The position numbers and the translations under genes are program-made. This document shows, one piece after another, positions 19,567 through 27,890 of a DNA stretch of 32,731 nt (position 1 is its first letter; each line of letters starts with the position of its first letter). The notes below the pieces were generated by a model. That model did not search any database. It was not told where the DNA came from and was given only the letters and a program-made list of their open reading frames with translations. The DNA lies in assembly GCF_014652475.1 (NCBI RefSeq), contig NZ_BMYW01000003.1, positions 230,236 to 262,966 of the forward strand. The letters are read 5' to 3'. Origin of the DNA: Vogesella alkaliphila (GTDB lineage: Bacteria > Pseudomonadota > Gammaproteobacteria > Burkholderiales > Chromobacteriaceae).

Positions 19567-20336
19567 GAGTTCCTGTTGGGAGTGAGGCGCATGGTCTGGC
19601 GACGGCGACCGCTTTCACGGCCGCCCAGTCCCCAGCTGACTTCGGTAAAGCTTAATTCGCCGCGCGCGTTCAGCGTCAGCACCGACGAGGCGCGGGTGCC
19701 GTAGTCGCGGCCGTGGATGAACACCGGCGACAGCATCTTTTCCATCGCCAGGCCGACGCCGGTATTGGGTAACTGTTCCACCGGTGCCGGGGTCGGATCG
19801 CTCAGCCAGCGCAGCACCTCGTTTTCCGCCGGCGGCCGCGTCTGTTGCTGCAGGCGCGCGCGCAGCTGTTCGCACTTGAACCAGCGGCTGTTCATGTCGG
19901 CATTGGACAGCACGTGGATGCCCGGCGGCACGCGGTTGAGCAGGCCGCTGCGGCTGTTGAAGTGCAGCAGGTTGCGGATCTCGCCGAACAGCAGGTTGAA
20001 CGGTGCGAACTGGCCGTGCTCGGCCTTGAGCCAGGCGGCGAATTCCAGCGCCGACTCGTTGCCGCTGACGAAGCGCTTGACCAGCTCGCCGCGCGAGCGC
20101 GGCGAGCTGCGGGCGTGGCCTTCGCGGATGTGGGTGACGGCGGCAAAGCGGCCGCGCACGTCCATCGCCAGCCAGCTGCCGCCGGCCTGCAGGTCGCGGC
20201 CGCCGAGCACGTCCGGATGCTCCGGGCGCCAGAAATCCAGCGCCGCGGTGGGGCGGGCGTAATACTCGTCACGGTTGGCCGCCACCAGCAGTGGCCCGCA
20301 GGCGGCGGTCTGGTAGGCGAGGGCGATCACACACAT
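19563..20336 (-). CDS. TANGO2/NRDE family protein
   Basis: This 257-residue protein begins M-C-V-I-A-L-A-Y and carries the family name motif N21-R22-D23-E24 after P-L-L-V-A-A. Cys2 could act as an Ntn-hydrolase-type nucleophile after removal of Met1, as suggested for the family by fold. The G-G-R-D-L-Q-A-G-G-S-W-L-A segment and N-A-R-G-E-L near the C-terminus are also typical. The biochemical function is not established here; eukaryotic TANGO2 has been linked to lipid, CoA and heme handling. It is the first gene of a two-gene minus-strand operon and is divergent from the tusA-like gene. I see no clear Shine-Dalgarno. Confidence 0.85.
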   Translation of the reverse strand: MCVIALAYQTAACGPLLVAANRDEYYARPTAALDFWRPEHPDVLGGRDLQAGGSWLAMDVRGRFAAVTHIREGHARSSPRSRGELVKRFVSGNESALEFAAWLKAEHGQFAPFNLLFGEIRNLLHFNSRSGLLNRVPPGIHVLSNADMNSRWFKCEQLRARLQQQTRPPAENEVLRWLSDPTPAPVEQLPNTGVGLAMEKMLSPVFIHGRDYGTRASSVLTLNARGELSFTEVSWGLGGRESGRRRQTMRLTPNRNS

Positions 20337-20353
20337 ATAATGGTATTGCGCAC

Positions 20354-20382
20354 TTGGGCAATCTGCCGGCGCACCTTAAAAT
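20354..20382 (+). promoter_or_regulatory. Putative sigma-70 promoter for the tusA-like gene and pyrC
   Basis: TTGGGC (20354-20359) and TAAAAT (20377-20382) are separated by 17 bases, about 42 bases upstream of the ATG at 20425. The -10 matches five of six consensus bases; the -35 is weaker. Confidence 0.5.
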
Positions 20383-20424
20383 AGACCGCTTCATTGTAAC
20401 GTGTAATGGCAGGGGATAGTTTTC

Positions 20425-20655
20425 ATGCAGCCAGATCTTCACCTCGACCTGTCCGGTCTCAATTGTCCGCTGCCGATCCTGCGCGCGAAAAAGGCGCTGG
20501 CCGGCCTGAGCAGCGGCCAGGTGCTGTCCGCCATCGCCACCGACCCCGGTGCGCCCAAGGATTTCGAGGCCTTTTGCCGCCAGACCGGCAATGTGCTGCT
20601 GGAGTCGTCCATCGGCGAGGATGGCCGCTTCCTGCTGGTGATCCGCCGCAAATAA
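20425..20655 (+). CDS. TusA-family sulfurtransferase / SirA-like protein
   Basis: This 76-residue protein has the family signature G-L-N-C14-P-L-P17-I-L-R-A-K-K, where the CPxP cysteine carries persulfide sulfur. The rest follows the small alpha/beta fold ([18 protein letters not shown] and G-N-V-L-L-E). TusA proteins relay sulfur for tRNA 2-thiouridine or cofactor synthesis, but several paralogues (TusA, YedF and others) share the motif, so I leave the symbol blank. It is transcribed with pyrC 56 bases downstream. A GGGGATAG leader sits shortly before the start. Confidence 0.85.
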   Translation: MQPDLHLDLSGLNCPLPILRAKKALAGLSSGQVLSAIATDPGAPKDFEAFCRQTGNVLLESSIGEDGRFLLVIRRK

Positions 20656-20670
20656 GACACCACCGGTGTC
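20656..20670 (+). other. Short hairpin between the tusA-like gene and pyrC
   Basis: GACACC (20656-20661) and GGTGTC (20665-20670) form a perfect 6-bp stem with an ACC loop directly after the tusA-like stop codon. About 20 bases later a GC-rich run ends in TTTTTATT, so partial termination or attenuation before pyrC is possible but unproven. Confidence 0.35.
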
Positions 20671-20711
20671 GCCACGGCGGCGCCCGCTTTTTATTCCAGA
20701 AAGGTTTTGCC

Positions 20712-21743
20712 ATGCAACTGACCCTTACCCGCCCCGACGACTGGCACCTGCACATCCGTGATGGCGAGGCGCTGGCGGCGGTGCTGCCGGACACCTGTCG
20801 CCAGATGGGCCGCGCCATCATCATGCCCAACCTGAAGCCGCCGGTGACCACCGTGGCGCAGGCCGCCGCCTACCGCGAGCGCATCCTGGCCGCGCGCCCG
20901 GTCGGCAGCACCTTCGAGCCGCTGATGACGCTGTACCTGACCGAAACCACCACGGCGGAAGAAGTGCGCAAGGCCAAGGCGTCCGGCTTCGTGCACGGCA
21001 TCAAGCTGTACCCGGCCGGCGCCACCACCAACTCCGACGCCGGCGTGCGCGACGTGAACAACGCGATGGCGGCACTGGAGGCGATGGCCGAAGTGGGCAT
21101 GCCGCTCTTGGTGCACGGCGAAGTGACCGACCCGGCCGTGGACGTGTTCGATCGCGAGGCGGTGTTCATCGACACCGTGTTCGAACCGCTGCTGCAGCGC
21201 CTGCCAACCCTGCGCACGGTGTTCGAGCACATCACCACGCAACAGGCGGCGGAGTACGTCGCCGGCGCTGCGGCCAACGTTGCCGCCACCATCACCGCCC
21301 ACCACCTGCTGATGAACCGCAACGCGCTGTTCACCGGCGGCATCCGTCCGCACCACTACTGCCTGCCGGTGCTCAAGCGCGAGCTGCACCGCGAGGCGCT
21401 GCTGGGGGCGGCGACCAGCGGCAGCGACAAGTTCTTCCTCGGCACCGACAGCGCGCCGCACGCGCGCCACACCAAGGAAAACGCCTGCGGCTGCGCCGGC
21501 ATGTACACCGCCAATGCCGCGATTGAGCTGTACGCCGAGGCGTTCGAGGCCGCCGGCGCGCTGGACAAGCTGGAGGCGTTCGCCAGCTTCAACGGCCCGG
21601 CGTTCTACGGCCTGCCGCGCAACAGCGACACCATCACCCTGGTGAAGGAAAGCTGGCAGGTGCCGACGGAAATCGCCTACGGCAACGACACGCTGGTGCC
21701 GCTGCGCGCCGGCGAGCATGTGTTTTGGAAATGCCTGGCATGA
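20712..21743 (+). CDS. pyrC: Dihydroorotase (class II, PyrC)
   Basis: This 343-residue cytoplasmic zinc amidohydrolase converts carbamoyl-aspartate to dihydroorotate in pyrimidine synthesis. Metal ligands H12 and H14 lie in [10 protein letters not shown], the bridging carbamylated lysine is K98 in [15 protein letters not shown], and further motifs are [14 protein letters not shown] and F-L-G-T-D-S-A-P-H. The ATG at 20712 follows AGAAAGG; the frame is open further upstream, but that part overlaps the tusA-like gene in another frame. Its length is near the E. coli enzyme (348). Confidence 0.96.
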   Translation: MQLTLTRPDDWHLHIRDGEALAAVLPDTCRQMGRAIIMPNLKPPVTTVAQAAAYRERILAARPVGSTFEPLMTLYLTETTTAEEVRKAKASGFVHGIKLYPAGATTNSDAGVRDVNNAMAALEAMAEVGMPLLVHGEVTDPAVDVFDREAVFIDTVFEPLLQRLPTLRTVFEHITTQQAAEYVAGAAANVAATITAHHLLMNRNALFTGGIRPHHYCLPVLKRELHREALLGAATSGSDKFFLGTDSAPHARHTKENACGCAGMYTANAAIELYAEAFEAAGALDKLEAFASFNGPAFYGLPRNSDTITLVKESWQVPTEIAYGNDTLVPLRAGEHVFWKCLA

Positions 21744-21764
21744 GTATGACTCATGTCTTGGCAT
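21731..21764. terminator. Hairpin at the end of pyrC, possible terminator
   Basis: CATGAGT (21739-21745) and ACTCATG (21749-21755) form a perfect 7-bp stem around ATG, and an outer ATGCC/GGCAT pair (21731-21735, 21760-21764) extends it. AATATTTTAT follows, giving a weak T-rich tail. The pyrC stop codon lies in the stem. The symmetric TGAGT-n3-ACTCA could alternatively be an operator for the downstream opp promoter. Confidence 0.45.
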
Positions 21765-21845
21765 AATATTTTATATCCTGAATGAATATTGAGGGGTAAC
21801 TGCCACATTTTTGCCAACATTGGTCATGAATTCGTGTTTTAGTGC

Positions 21846-21874
21846 TTGTTGCGTATTTTATGGCTGGGCATAAT
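21846..21874 (+). promoter_or_regulatory. Putative sigma-70 promoter of the opp operon
   Basis: TTGTTG (21846-21851) and CATAAT (21869-21874) are separated by exactly 17 bases. They lie in the most AT-rich stretch of the window, about 85 bases before the oppA start. The rest of the 215-base gap after pyrC contains no gene. Confidence 0.6.
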
Positions 21875-21908
21875 TGCCTCGCCTTTGCGTAGTGTATCCA
21901 ATCGTGCT

Positions 21909-21933
21909 GAGGGCCAGCCTGGGGTTGGCCCTC
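21909..21933 (+). promoter_or_regulatory. GC-rich hairpin in the oppA leader
   Basis: GAGGGCCA (21909-21916) pairs with TGGCCCTC (21926-21933), and the stem can extend to 11 pairs with one G-U. It falls between the putative promoter and the oppA Shine-Dalgarno (AGGAG near 21950). It could be an attenuator, a 5' stabilising structure or, if the promoter call is wrong, a terminator. Confidence 0.5.
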
Positions 21934-21958
21934 GTCGTTTCAAGGAGAGCAGGAGAAT

Positions 21959-23578
21959 ATGAAAAAAACCATGACAATCAGTGTGTTGGCAGCGTCCGTT
22001 GCCCTGGGCCTGGGCGTGTCCGGCGCCGCGTTTGCCGCCAAGATCCCGGCCGGCACCCCGCTGGCCGCCAAGCAGGAAATCGTGCGCAACAACGGTTCCG
22101 AAGCGGAGTCGCTGGATCCGGCCATCGCCGAGTCGGTGGGCGCCAACAACCTCGTCCGCGACCTGTTCGAAGGCCTGACCGCCACCGACAACGAAGGCCG
22201 TGTCGTGCCGGGCGTGGCCGAATCCTGGAAGCAGAAAGATCCGACCACCTGGGTATTCACCCTGCGCAAGAACGCGAAATGGTCGGACGGCTCCAGCGTG
22301 ACCGCCGATGATTTTGTCTATGGTATTCGTCGTTTCCTCGATCCGAAGACCGCCTCCACCTACGCCACCACCTACGGCGCCTTCCTGCTCAACGGCGTGG
22401 AAGCCGCCGAGGGCAAGAAGCCGGTAAGCGACGTCGGCGTCAAGGCGCTGGACAAGTTCACCCTCGAAATCAAGACTCCGTACCCGGTCGCCTTCCTGCC
22501 GGAAGTGGTGTCCAATGGCCAGCTGGGCCCGGCACCGAAAGCGGCCATCGACAAGTTCGGCAAGGACTGGGTCAAGCCGGGCAATATGGTCAGCAACGGT
22601 GCCTTCGTGCTGAAGGAGTGGCAGGTCAACAGCAAGGTGGTGCTGGCCAAGAACCCGCAGTACTGGGACAACAAGAACGTGCAGCTGACCCGTGTCACCT
22701 ACCTGCCGATCGAAGACGGTTTTGCCGACGTGAAGATGTTCCTGTCCGGCGAGAACGACTGGGTGTACCAGCTGCCACCGGGCACCTACGAGAAGTACAA
22801 GGCCGAGCTGCCGAAAGACATCCGCAACGCGCCGATGCTGGGCCTGCGTTACTACGGTCTGAACCACAAGGACCCGGTGATGAAGGACGTGCGCGTGCGC
22901 AAGGCGCTGAGCATGGTCATCGACCGTGACATCCTCGCCGCCAAGATCACCGCCGACGGCCAGGTACCGGCCTACAGCGCCATCGTGCGCGGTACCAGCG
23001 GCGCCGACGTGACCAGCTACGACTGGGCCAAGTGGCCGATGGCGCAGCGCGTGGCCGAAGCCAAGAAACTGCTGGCCGCCGCCGGCCTGAAACCGGGCAG
23101 CAAGGTCAAGTTCAGCTACAACACCAGTGAGTACCACAAGAAGATGGCGATCTTCGCCGCCTCGGAATGGAAGACCAAGTTGGGCCTCAACACCGAGCTG
23201 GAAAACATGGAATTCAAGGTGCTGCTGAAGAAGCGCCATGACGGCGACTACCAGATCGGCCGCAACGGCTGGGTGGCCGACTACAACGACGCCAGCACCT
23301 TCCTGACCCTGGTGCAGTGCGGCTCCGAGCAGAACGACAACTTCAACTGCAACCCGAAGGCCGAGGCGCTGATCAAGCAGGGCAACCAGGCGCAGAACCC
23401 GGCCCAGCGCAAGCAGCTCTTGACCCAGGCCACCAAGCTGATCATGGACGACTACCCGATGATCCCGCTGCTGCAGTACACCGTACCGCGGCTGGTGAAG
23501 TCCTACGTCGGCGGCTACACCACCAAGAATCCGATGGACCGCTACCGCAGCAAGGACCTGTACATCATCAAGCACTAA
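21959..23578 (+). CDS. oppA: Oligopeptide ABC transporter substrate-binding protein OppA
   Basis: This 539-residue secreted protein (E. coli OppA is 543) has a signal peptide ending A-A-F-A before A-K-I-P, with no lipobox cysteine, so it is periplasmic and soluble. Conserved OppA segments include R-N-N-G-S-E-A-E-S-L-D-P, R-D-L-F-E-G-L, D-F-V-Y-G-I-R-R, G-V-K-A-L-D and the final Y-I-I-K-H, the same ending as in E. coli OppA. It captures peptides, possibly including murein peptides, for OppBCDF. A good AGGAG precedes ATG 21959. A strong hairpin follows the gene, consistent with higher expression than the permease genes. Confidence 0.93.
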   Translation: MKKTMTISVLAASVALGLGVSGAAFAAKIPAGTPLAAKQEIVRNNGSEAESLDPAIAESVGANNLVRDLFEGLTATDNEGRVVPGVAESWKQKDPTTWVFTLRKNAKWSDGSSVTADDFVYGIRRFLDPKTASTYATTYGAFLLNGVEAAEGKKPVSDVGVKALDKFTLEIKTPYPVAFLPEVVSNGQLGPAPKAAIDKFGKDWVKPGNMVSNGAFVLKEWQVNSKVVLAKNPQYWDNKNVQLTRVTYLPIEDGFADVKMFLSGENDWVYQLPPGTYEKYKAELPKDIRNAPMLGLRYYGLNHKDPVMKDVRVRKALSMVIDRDILAAKITADGQVPAYSAIVRGTSGADVTSYDWAKWPMAQRVAEAKKLLAAAGLKPGSKVKFSYNTSEYHKKMAIFAASEWKTKLGLNTELENMEFKVLLKKRHDGDYQIGRNGWVADYNDASTFLTLVQCGSEQNDNFNCNPKAEALIKQGNQAQNPAQRKQLLTQATKLIMDDYPMIPLLQYTVPRLVKSYVGGYTTKNPMDRYRSKDLYIIKH

Positions 23579-23621
23579 GCTGAACTGATGGCAGTCTGAC
23601 GGGGCTTGCCCCTGATGTGCG

Positions 23622-23658
23622 CAGACCGGGTGTGCCCCTGACGGGGCCACCCGGTCTG
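23622..23658 (+). other. Long intercistronic hairpin between oppA and oppB
   Basis: CAGACCGGGTG (23622-23632) pairs perfectly with CACCCGGTCTG (23648-23658). Inside, GCCCC (23634-23638) pairs with GGGGC (23643-23647) around TGAC, giving about 16 pairs with a one-base bulge. A smaller competing GGGGC/GCCCC element sits at about 23600-23612, and GCATTG/CAATGC (23722-23736) forms another stem. No T-tract follows, so an mRNA-stabilising or partial-termination role is more likely than full termination. Confidence 0.75.
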
Positions 23659-23764
23659 GTTTGAAGCGATGGCGATTGCTGCACTGCCGCGACCCGCGGT
23701 GCTGCTGCCGCTTGCCCACCCGCATTGCTGCAATGCAAAGCGCTATCCGTCCTGGAGTACTCCC

Positions 23765-24685
23765 ATGTGGTCTTACGCTTTACGACGCGTGCTGATGACG
23801 ATTCCCACGCTGCTGCTCGTCATCACCGTCTGTTACCTGATGCTGCACGCCACCCCCGGTGGCCCGTTTGACACCGAACGCAAGGTTTCCGCGGCGGTGA
23901 TGGCCAACCTGCAGGCCAAGTACCATCTGGACCTGCCGCTGTGGCAACAATACCTCCTCTACCTCAAGAGCCTGCTGCAGGGCGATCTGGGGGCCTCTTT
24001 CCGTTACGCCGACTGGAGCGTCAACGAGCTGGTGGGCAATGCGCTGCCGGTATCGCTGGCCATCGGCGGCGGCGCCCTGCTGCTGTCGGTGATCATCGGC
24101 GTGGCGCTGGGCATCGTCGCCGCGCTGCGCCAGAACAGCCTGATCGACTACTTCGTGATGCTGGTCGGCAACCTCGGCAGCGCCTTTCCCTCGTTCGTGA
24201 TCGGCCCGGTGCTGATCCTGCTGTTCGCCATCTGGCTGAGCGTGCTGCCGGCCGGCGGCTGGAACGACTTCGACCCGCGCTACATGGTGCTGCCGATCGC
24301 ACTGCTGACCTTCATCAACGTGTCCACCATCGGCCGCGTGATGCGCGGCAGCCTGATCGAGGTGCTGAACAGCAACTTCATCCGCACCGCGCGCGCCAAG
24401 GGCCTGCCGCTCTCGACCATCGTGTTCCGCCACGCGCTGAAACCGGCGCTGATGCCGGTGGTGTCGGTGCTCGGCCCGCTGGCGATCTCGTCGATCACCT
24501 CGGCGGTGGTCACCGAGTCGGTGTTCTCCCTGCCCGGCCTCGGCAAGCTGATCATCAACGGCGCCTCCAACCGCGACTACACGCTGGTGCTGGGGCTGGT
24601 GGTACTGGTGACCGTGTTCGCGGTGATTCTCAATCTGCTGGTTGATCTCGCCTACGCGTATCTCGACCCGAAAATCCGCTACTGA
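23765..24685 (+). CDS. oppB: Oligopeptide ABC transporter permease OppB
   Basis: This 306-residue inner-membrane permease is the same length as E. coli OppB. It starts with the usual M-W-S-Y-A-L-R-R-V-L-M-T-I-P-T-L membrane segment, has about six helices, and carries the coupling (EAA) loop T-A-R-A-K-G-L-P-L-S-T-I-V-F-R-H-A-L. ATG 23765 is favoured over upstream in-frame starts: GGAG at 23754-23757 is seven bases away and lies in the palindrome GGAGTACTCC (23754-23763), which could hide the ribosome site. oppC follows after 14 bases. Confidence 0.95.
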   Translation: MWSYALRRVLMTIPTLLLVITVCYLMLHATPGGPFDTERKVSAAVMANLQAKYHLDLPLWQQYLLYLKSLLQGDLGASFRYADWSVNELVGNALPVSLAIGGGALLLSVIIGVALGIVAALRQNSLIDYFVMLVGNLGSAFPSFVIGPVLILLFAIWLSVLPAGGWNDFDPRYMVLPIALLTFINVSTIGRVMRGSLIEVLNSNFIRTARAKGLPLSTIVFRHALKPALMPVVSVLGPLAISSITSAVVTESVFSLPGLGKLIINGASNRDYTLVLGLVVLVTVFAVILNLLVDLAYAYLDPKIRY

Positions 24686-24699
24686 GCGAGGGCTTGCAC

Positions 24700-25617
24700 A
24701 TGTTGTTCAGAAGTCAACAAAAGGCGGTGGCCGAGGCCATGGCGGCCAACCTGAGCATGGCCGCGGTCGAAGGCCGCAGCCCGTGGGCCGATGCCCGCGA
24801 ACGTTTCCTGCGTAACAAGGCGGCCGTGGTCAGCCTGATCCTGCTGTCGCTGGTGGTGCTGGCCTGTGTCTTCGGGCCGATGCTGCTGCCGCACAGCTAC
24901 GAGGACACCGACTGGGACGCGATGGCGATGGCGCCGACCTGGTACAACCTGCACCTGTTCGGCACCGACGACCTCGGGCGCGACCTCTTGGTGCGCACCC
25001 TGATCGGCGGCCGCATCTCGCTGATGGTCGGCCTGATGGCCACCATCGCCTCGGTCACCATCGGCATCGTGTGGGGCGCCACCGCCGGCTTCCTCGGCGG
25101 CAAGGTGGATACCGTGATGATGCGCATCGTCGACATGATGTACGCGGTGCCCTACCTGCTGATCGCCATCCTGATGGTGACCCTGCTGGGACGCGAGTTT
25201 TACCTCGTGGTGCTGACCATCACCGTGTTCTCGTGGATGGACATGGCGCGCGTGGTGCGCGGCCAGACGCTGTCGGTGAAGTCGAAGGAATTCGTCGAAG
25301 CGGCGCGTGCCATCGGCGTGTCCACCGGCAGCATCATCTTCCGCCACGTGGTGCCCAACCTGCTGGGCATCGTGGTGATCTACACCACGGTGACGGTGCC
25401 GGGCGTGATCCTGACCGAGTCGGTGCTGTCCTTCCTCGGCCTGGGCGTGCAGGAGCCGATGACCAGCTGGGGCGTCCTGATCGAAGACGGCACCGGGGTG
25501 ATGGAAACCACACCGTGGATGCTGCTGTTCCCTGCGGCCATGCTGTCGCTCACCCTGTACTGCGCCAACTATATCGGCGACGGCATGCGTGACGCGCTGG
25601 ACCCGAAAGACCGATAA
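24700..25617 (+). CDS. oppC: Oligopeptide ABC transporter permease OppC
   Basis: This 305-residue permease (E. coli 302) pairs with OppB. It has an N-terminal cytoplasmic extension (R-S-P-W-A-D-A-R-E-R-F-L-R-N-K-A-A), then F-G-T-D-D-L-G-R-D-L-L-V-R, about six helices and the EAA loop E-A-A-R-A-I-G-V-S-T-G-S-I-I-F-R-H-V. ATG 24700, with GAGGG (24688-24692) seven bases upstream, is preferred to TTG 24694. The C-terminus D-G-M-R-D-A-L-D-P-K is typical of dipeptide/oligopeptide permeases. Confidence 0.95.
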   Translation: MLFRSQQKAVAEAMAANLSMAAVEGRSPWADARERFLRNKAAVVSLILLSLVVLACVFGPMLLPHSYEDTDWDAMAMAPTWYNLHLFGTDDLGRDLLVRTLIGGRISLMVGLMATIASVTIGIVWGATAGFLGGKVDTVMMRIVDMMYAVPYLLIAILMVTLLGREFYLVVLTITVFSWMDMARVVRGQTLSVKSKEFVEAARAIGVSTGSIIFRHVVPNLLGIVVIYTTVTVPGVILTESVLSFLGLGVQEPMTSWGVLIEDGTGVMETTPWMLLFPAAMLSLTLYCANYIGDGMRDALDPKDR

Positions 25618-25629
25618 GAGGAGAACGGC

Positions 25630-26623
<994 letters not shown>

Positions 26624-26631
<8 letters not shown>

Positions 26632-27610
26632 CAAGAAACTGATTCTCTCGGTGCGCGACGTCAAGGTGCACTTCAAGGTCAAGGGCGGCAACGACTGGCC
26701 GTGGACGCCGAAGAAAACGCTGAAGGCGGTCGACGGCGTCAGCTTCGACCTGTACGAAGGCGAGACGCTGGGCGTGGTCGGCGAGTCCGGCTGCGGCAAG
26801 TCGACGCTGGCGCGCTCCATCCTCAACCTGATCCCGGCCACCGCCGGCGAGATCGTGTGGATGGGCCGCGACCTGCGCCAGGGCAGCGAGAAGGAGTGGC
26901 TGGCGGTGCGCCGCGACATCCAGATGATCTTCCAGGACCCGCTGGCCTCGCTCAACCCGCGCATGACCATCGCGCAGATCATCGGCGAGCCGCTGCGCGT
27001 GCACCGCCCGGAGCTGTCGTCCGACGAGGTGATGAAGCGCGTGCGCGCGATGATGGTCAAGGTCGGCCTGCGCGAGCAGATGATCAACCGCTACCCGCAC
27101 GAGTTCTCCGGTGGCCAGTGCCAGCGCATCGGCATTGCCCGCGCGCTGATCCTGGAGCCGAAGCTGATCATCTGCGACGAGCCGGTATCGGCGCTGGACG
27201 TGTCGATCCAGGCGCAGATCATCAACCTGCTGAAGGAACTGCAGCGCGAGATGGGGCTGGCGCTGATCTTCATCGCCCACGACCTGGCGGTGGTGAAGCA
27301 CATCTCCGACCGCATCCTGGTGATGTACCTCGGCCGCGAGATGGAGCTGGCGGAGAAGCACGCGCTGTACGACCTGCCGTCGCACCCGTACACCCGCGCG
27401 CTGCTGTCGGCGATCCCGATCCCGGACCCGAAGCTGGAACGCAGCAAGCAGATCCAGATTTTGCAGGGCGACCTGCCCAGCCCGATCAACCCGCCGTCCG
27501 GCTGCGTGTTCCGCACCCGCTGCCCGCTGGCGGAGGCGCAGTGCGCCGGCGAGCGGCCGGCGTTGCGCCGCCTGAGCGCCGACACCCAGTCGTCCTGCCT
27601 GCTGGCCTGA
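26624..27610 (+). CDS. oppF: Oligopeptide ABC transporter ATP-binding protein OppF
   Basis: This 328-residue ABC ATPase (E. coli 334) is the partner of OppD. Walker A is G53-E-S-G-C-G-K-S-T61, the signature is S-G-G-Q-C-Q-R at 162-168 and Walker B is L-I-I-C-D-E at about 181-186. The conserved C-terminal C-V-F-R-T-R-C-P-L-A-E-A-Q-C cluster is present. The V-D-G-V-S-F-D-L and A-H-D-L-A-V-V-K-H segments are typical of OppF. It is the last gene of the operon. The repeat palindrome (27611-27646) begins at the base after the stop codon, with a terminator beyond it. Confidence 0.95.
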
Positions 27611-27646
27611 GGCAAGCTTGGCCGCAAGCTTGCGGCCAGGCTTGCC
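27611..27646. repeat. Near-perfect 36-bp palindrome of two inverted dispersed-repeat copies
   Basis: GGCAAGCTTGGCCGCAAG (27611-27628) and CTTGCGGCCAGGCTTGCC (27629-27646) are inverted repeats differing at one position. Each half is a 14- to 15-of-16 match to the dispersed motif. It begins immediately after the oppF stop codon and precedes the true terminator, so it is additional to it. Confidence 0.8.
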
Positions 27647-27653
27647 GACACCA

Positions 27654-27687
27654 CCCTGTCGTCGCATCCGCGGCGGCAGGGTTTTTT
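27654..27687 (+). terminator. Rho-independent terminator of the opp operon
   Basis: CCCTGTCGTCGC (27654-27665) pairs with GCGGCGGCAGGG (27670-27681), 12 pairs with two G-U, around an ATCC loop, followed by six T residues (27682-27687). Confidence 0.92.
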
Positions 27688-27755
27688 CATGGCTGGAGTG
27701 ATGAGAAGGGTGCTACTGGCGGGGGCGTGCGAGCTTGTCCTGTGCCGCAGGCGGG

Positions 27756-27803
27756 CAAGGTTGGCCGCCAGCGCTATCACGGTGCGCAGTGCGGCCAACC
27801 TTG
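27756..27803. repeat. Inverted pair of dispersed repeats with a 22-base spacer
   Basis: CAAGGTTGGCCGC (27756-27768) and GCGGCCAACCTTG (27791-27803) are perfect 13-bp inverted copies. They lie between the opp terminator and the secA terminator, in a 280-base gap (27611-27890) with no convincing gene. It is the third inverted pair of the same motif in the window. Confidence 0.8.
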
Positions 27804-27837
27804 TTTCGCGTGCGCTGACCGCCGGCGCGGCAGCATG

Positions 27838-27870
27838 AAAAACGCCGCCGTGACGGAGTCACGGCGGCGT
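27838..27870 (-). terminator. Rho-independent terminator of secA
   Basis: On the minus strand ACGCCGCCGTGAC (27858-27870) pairs perfectly with GTCACGGCGGCGT (27842-27854) around a three-base loop and runs into five T residues (27838-27842 as A on the plus strand). It lies about 20 bases beyond the secA stop. Confidence 0.92.
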
Positions 27871-27890
27871 GGTGAGGGGCTGGCCAGGGC

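Noticed and set aside
20406-20711. Upstream extension of the pyrC frame through the tusA-like gene
   Set aside because: The pyrC family begins at [14 protein letters not shown] (ATG 20712). The extension is shadow sequence of the tusA-like gene.
27689-27838. A 49-codon open frame (ATG to TGA) between the opp and secA terminators
   Set aside because: Its start lies directly after the terminator T-tract, it has no Shine-Dalgarno, and its sequence is largely the inverted repeat pair. High GC makes such frames common by chance.
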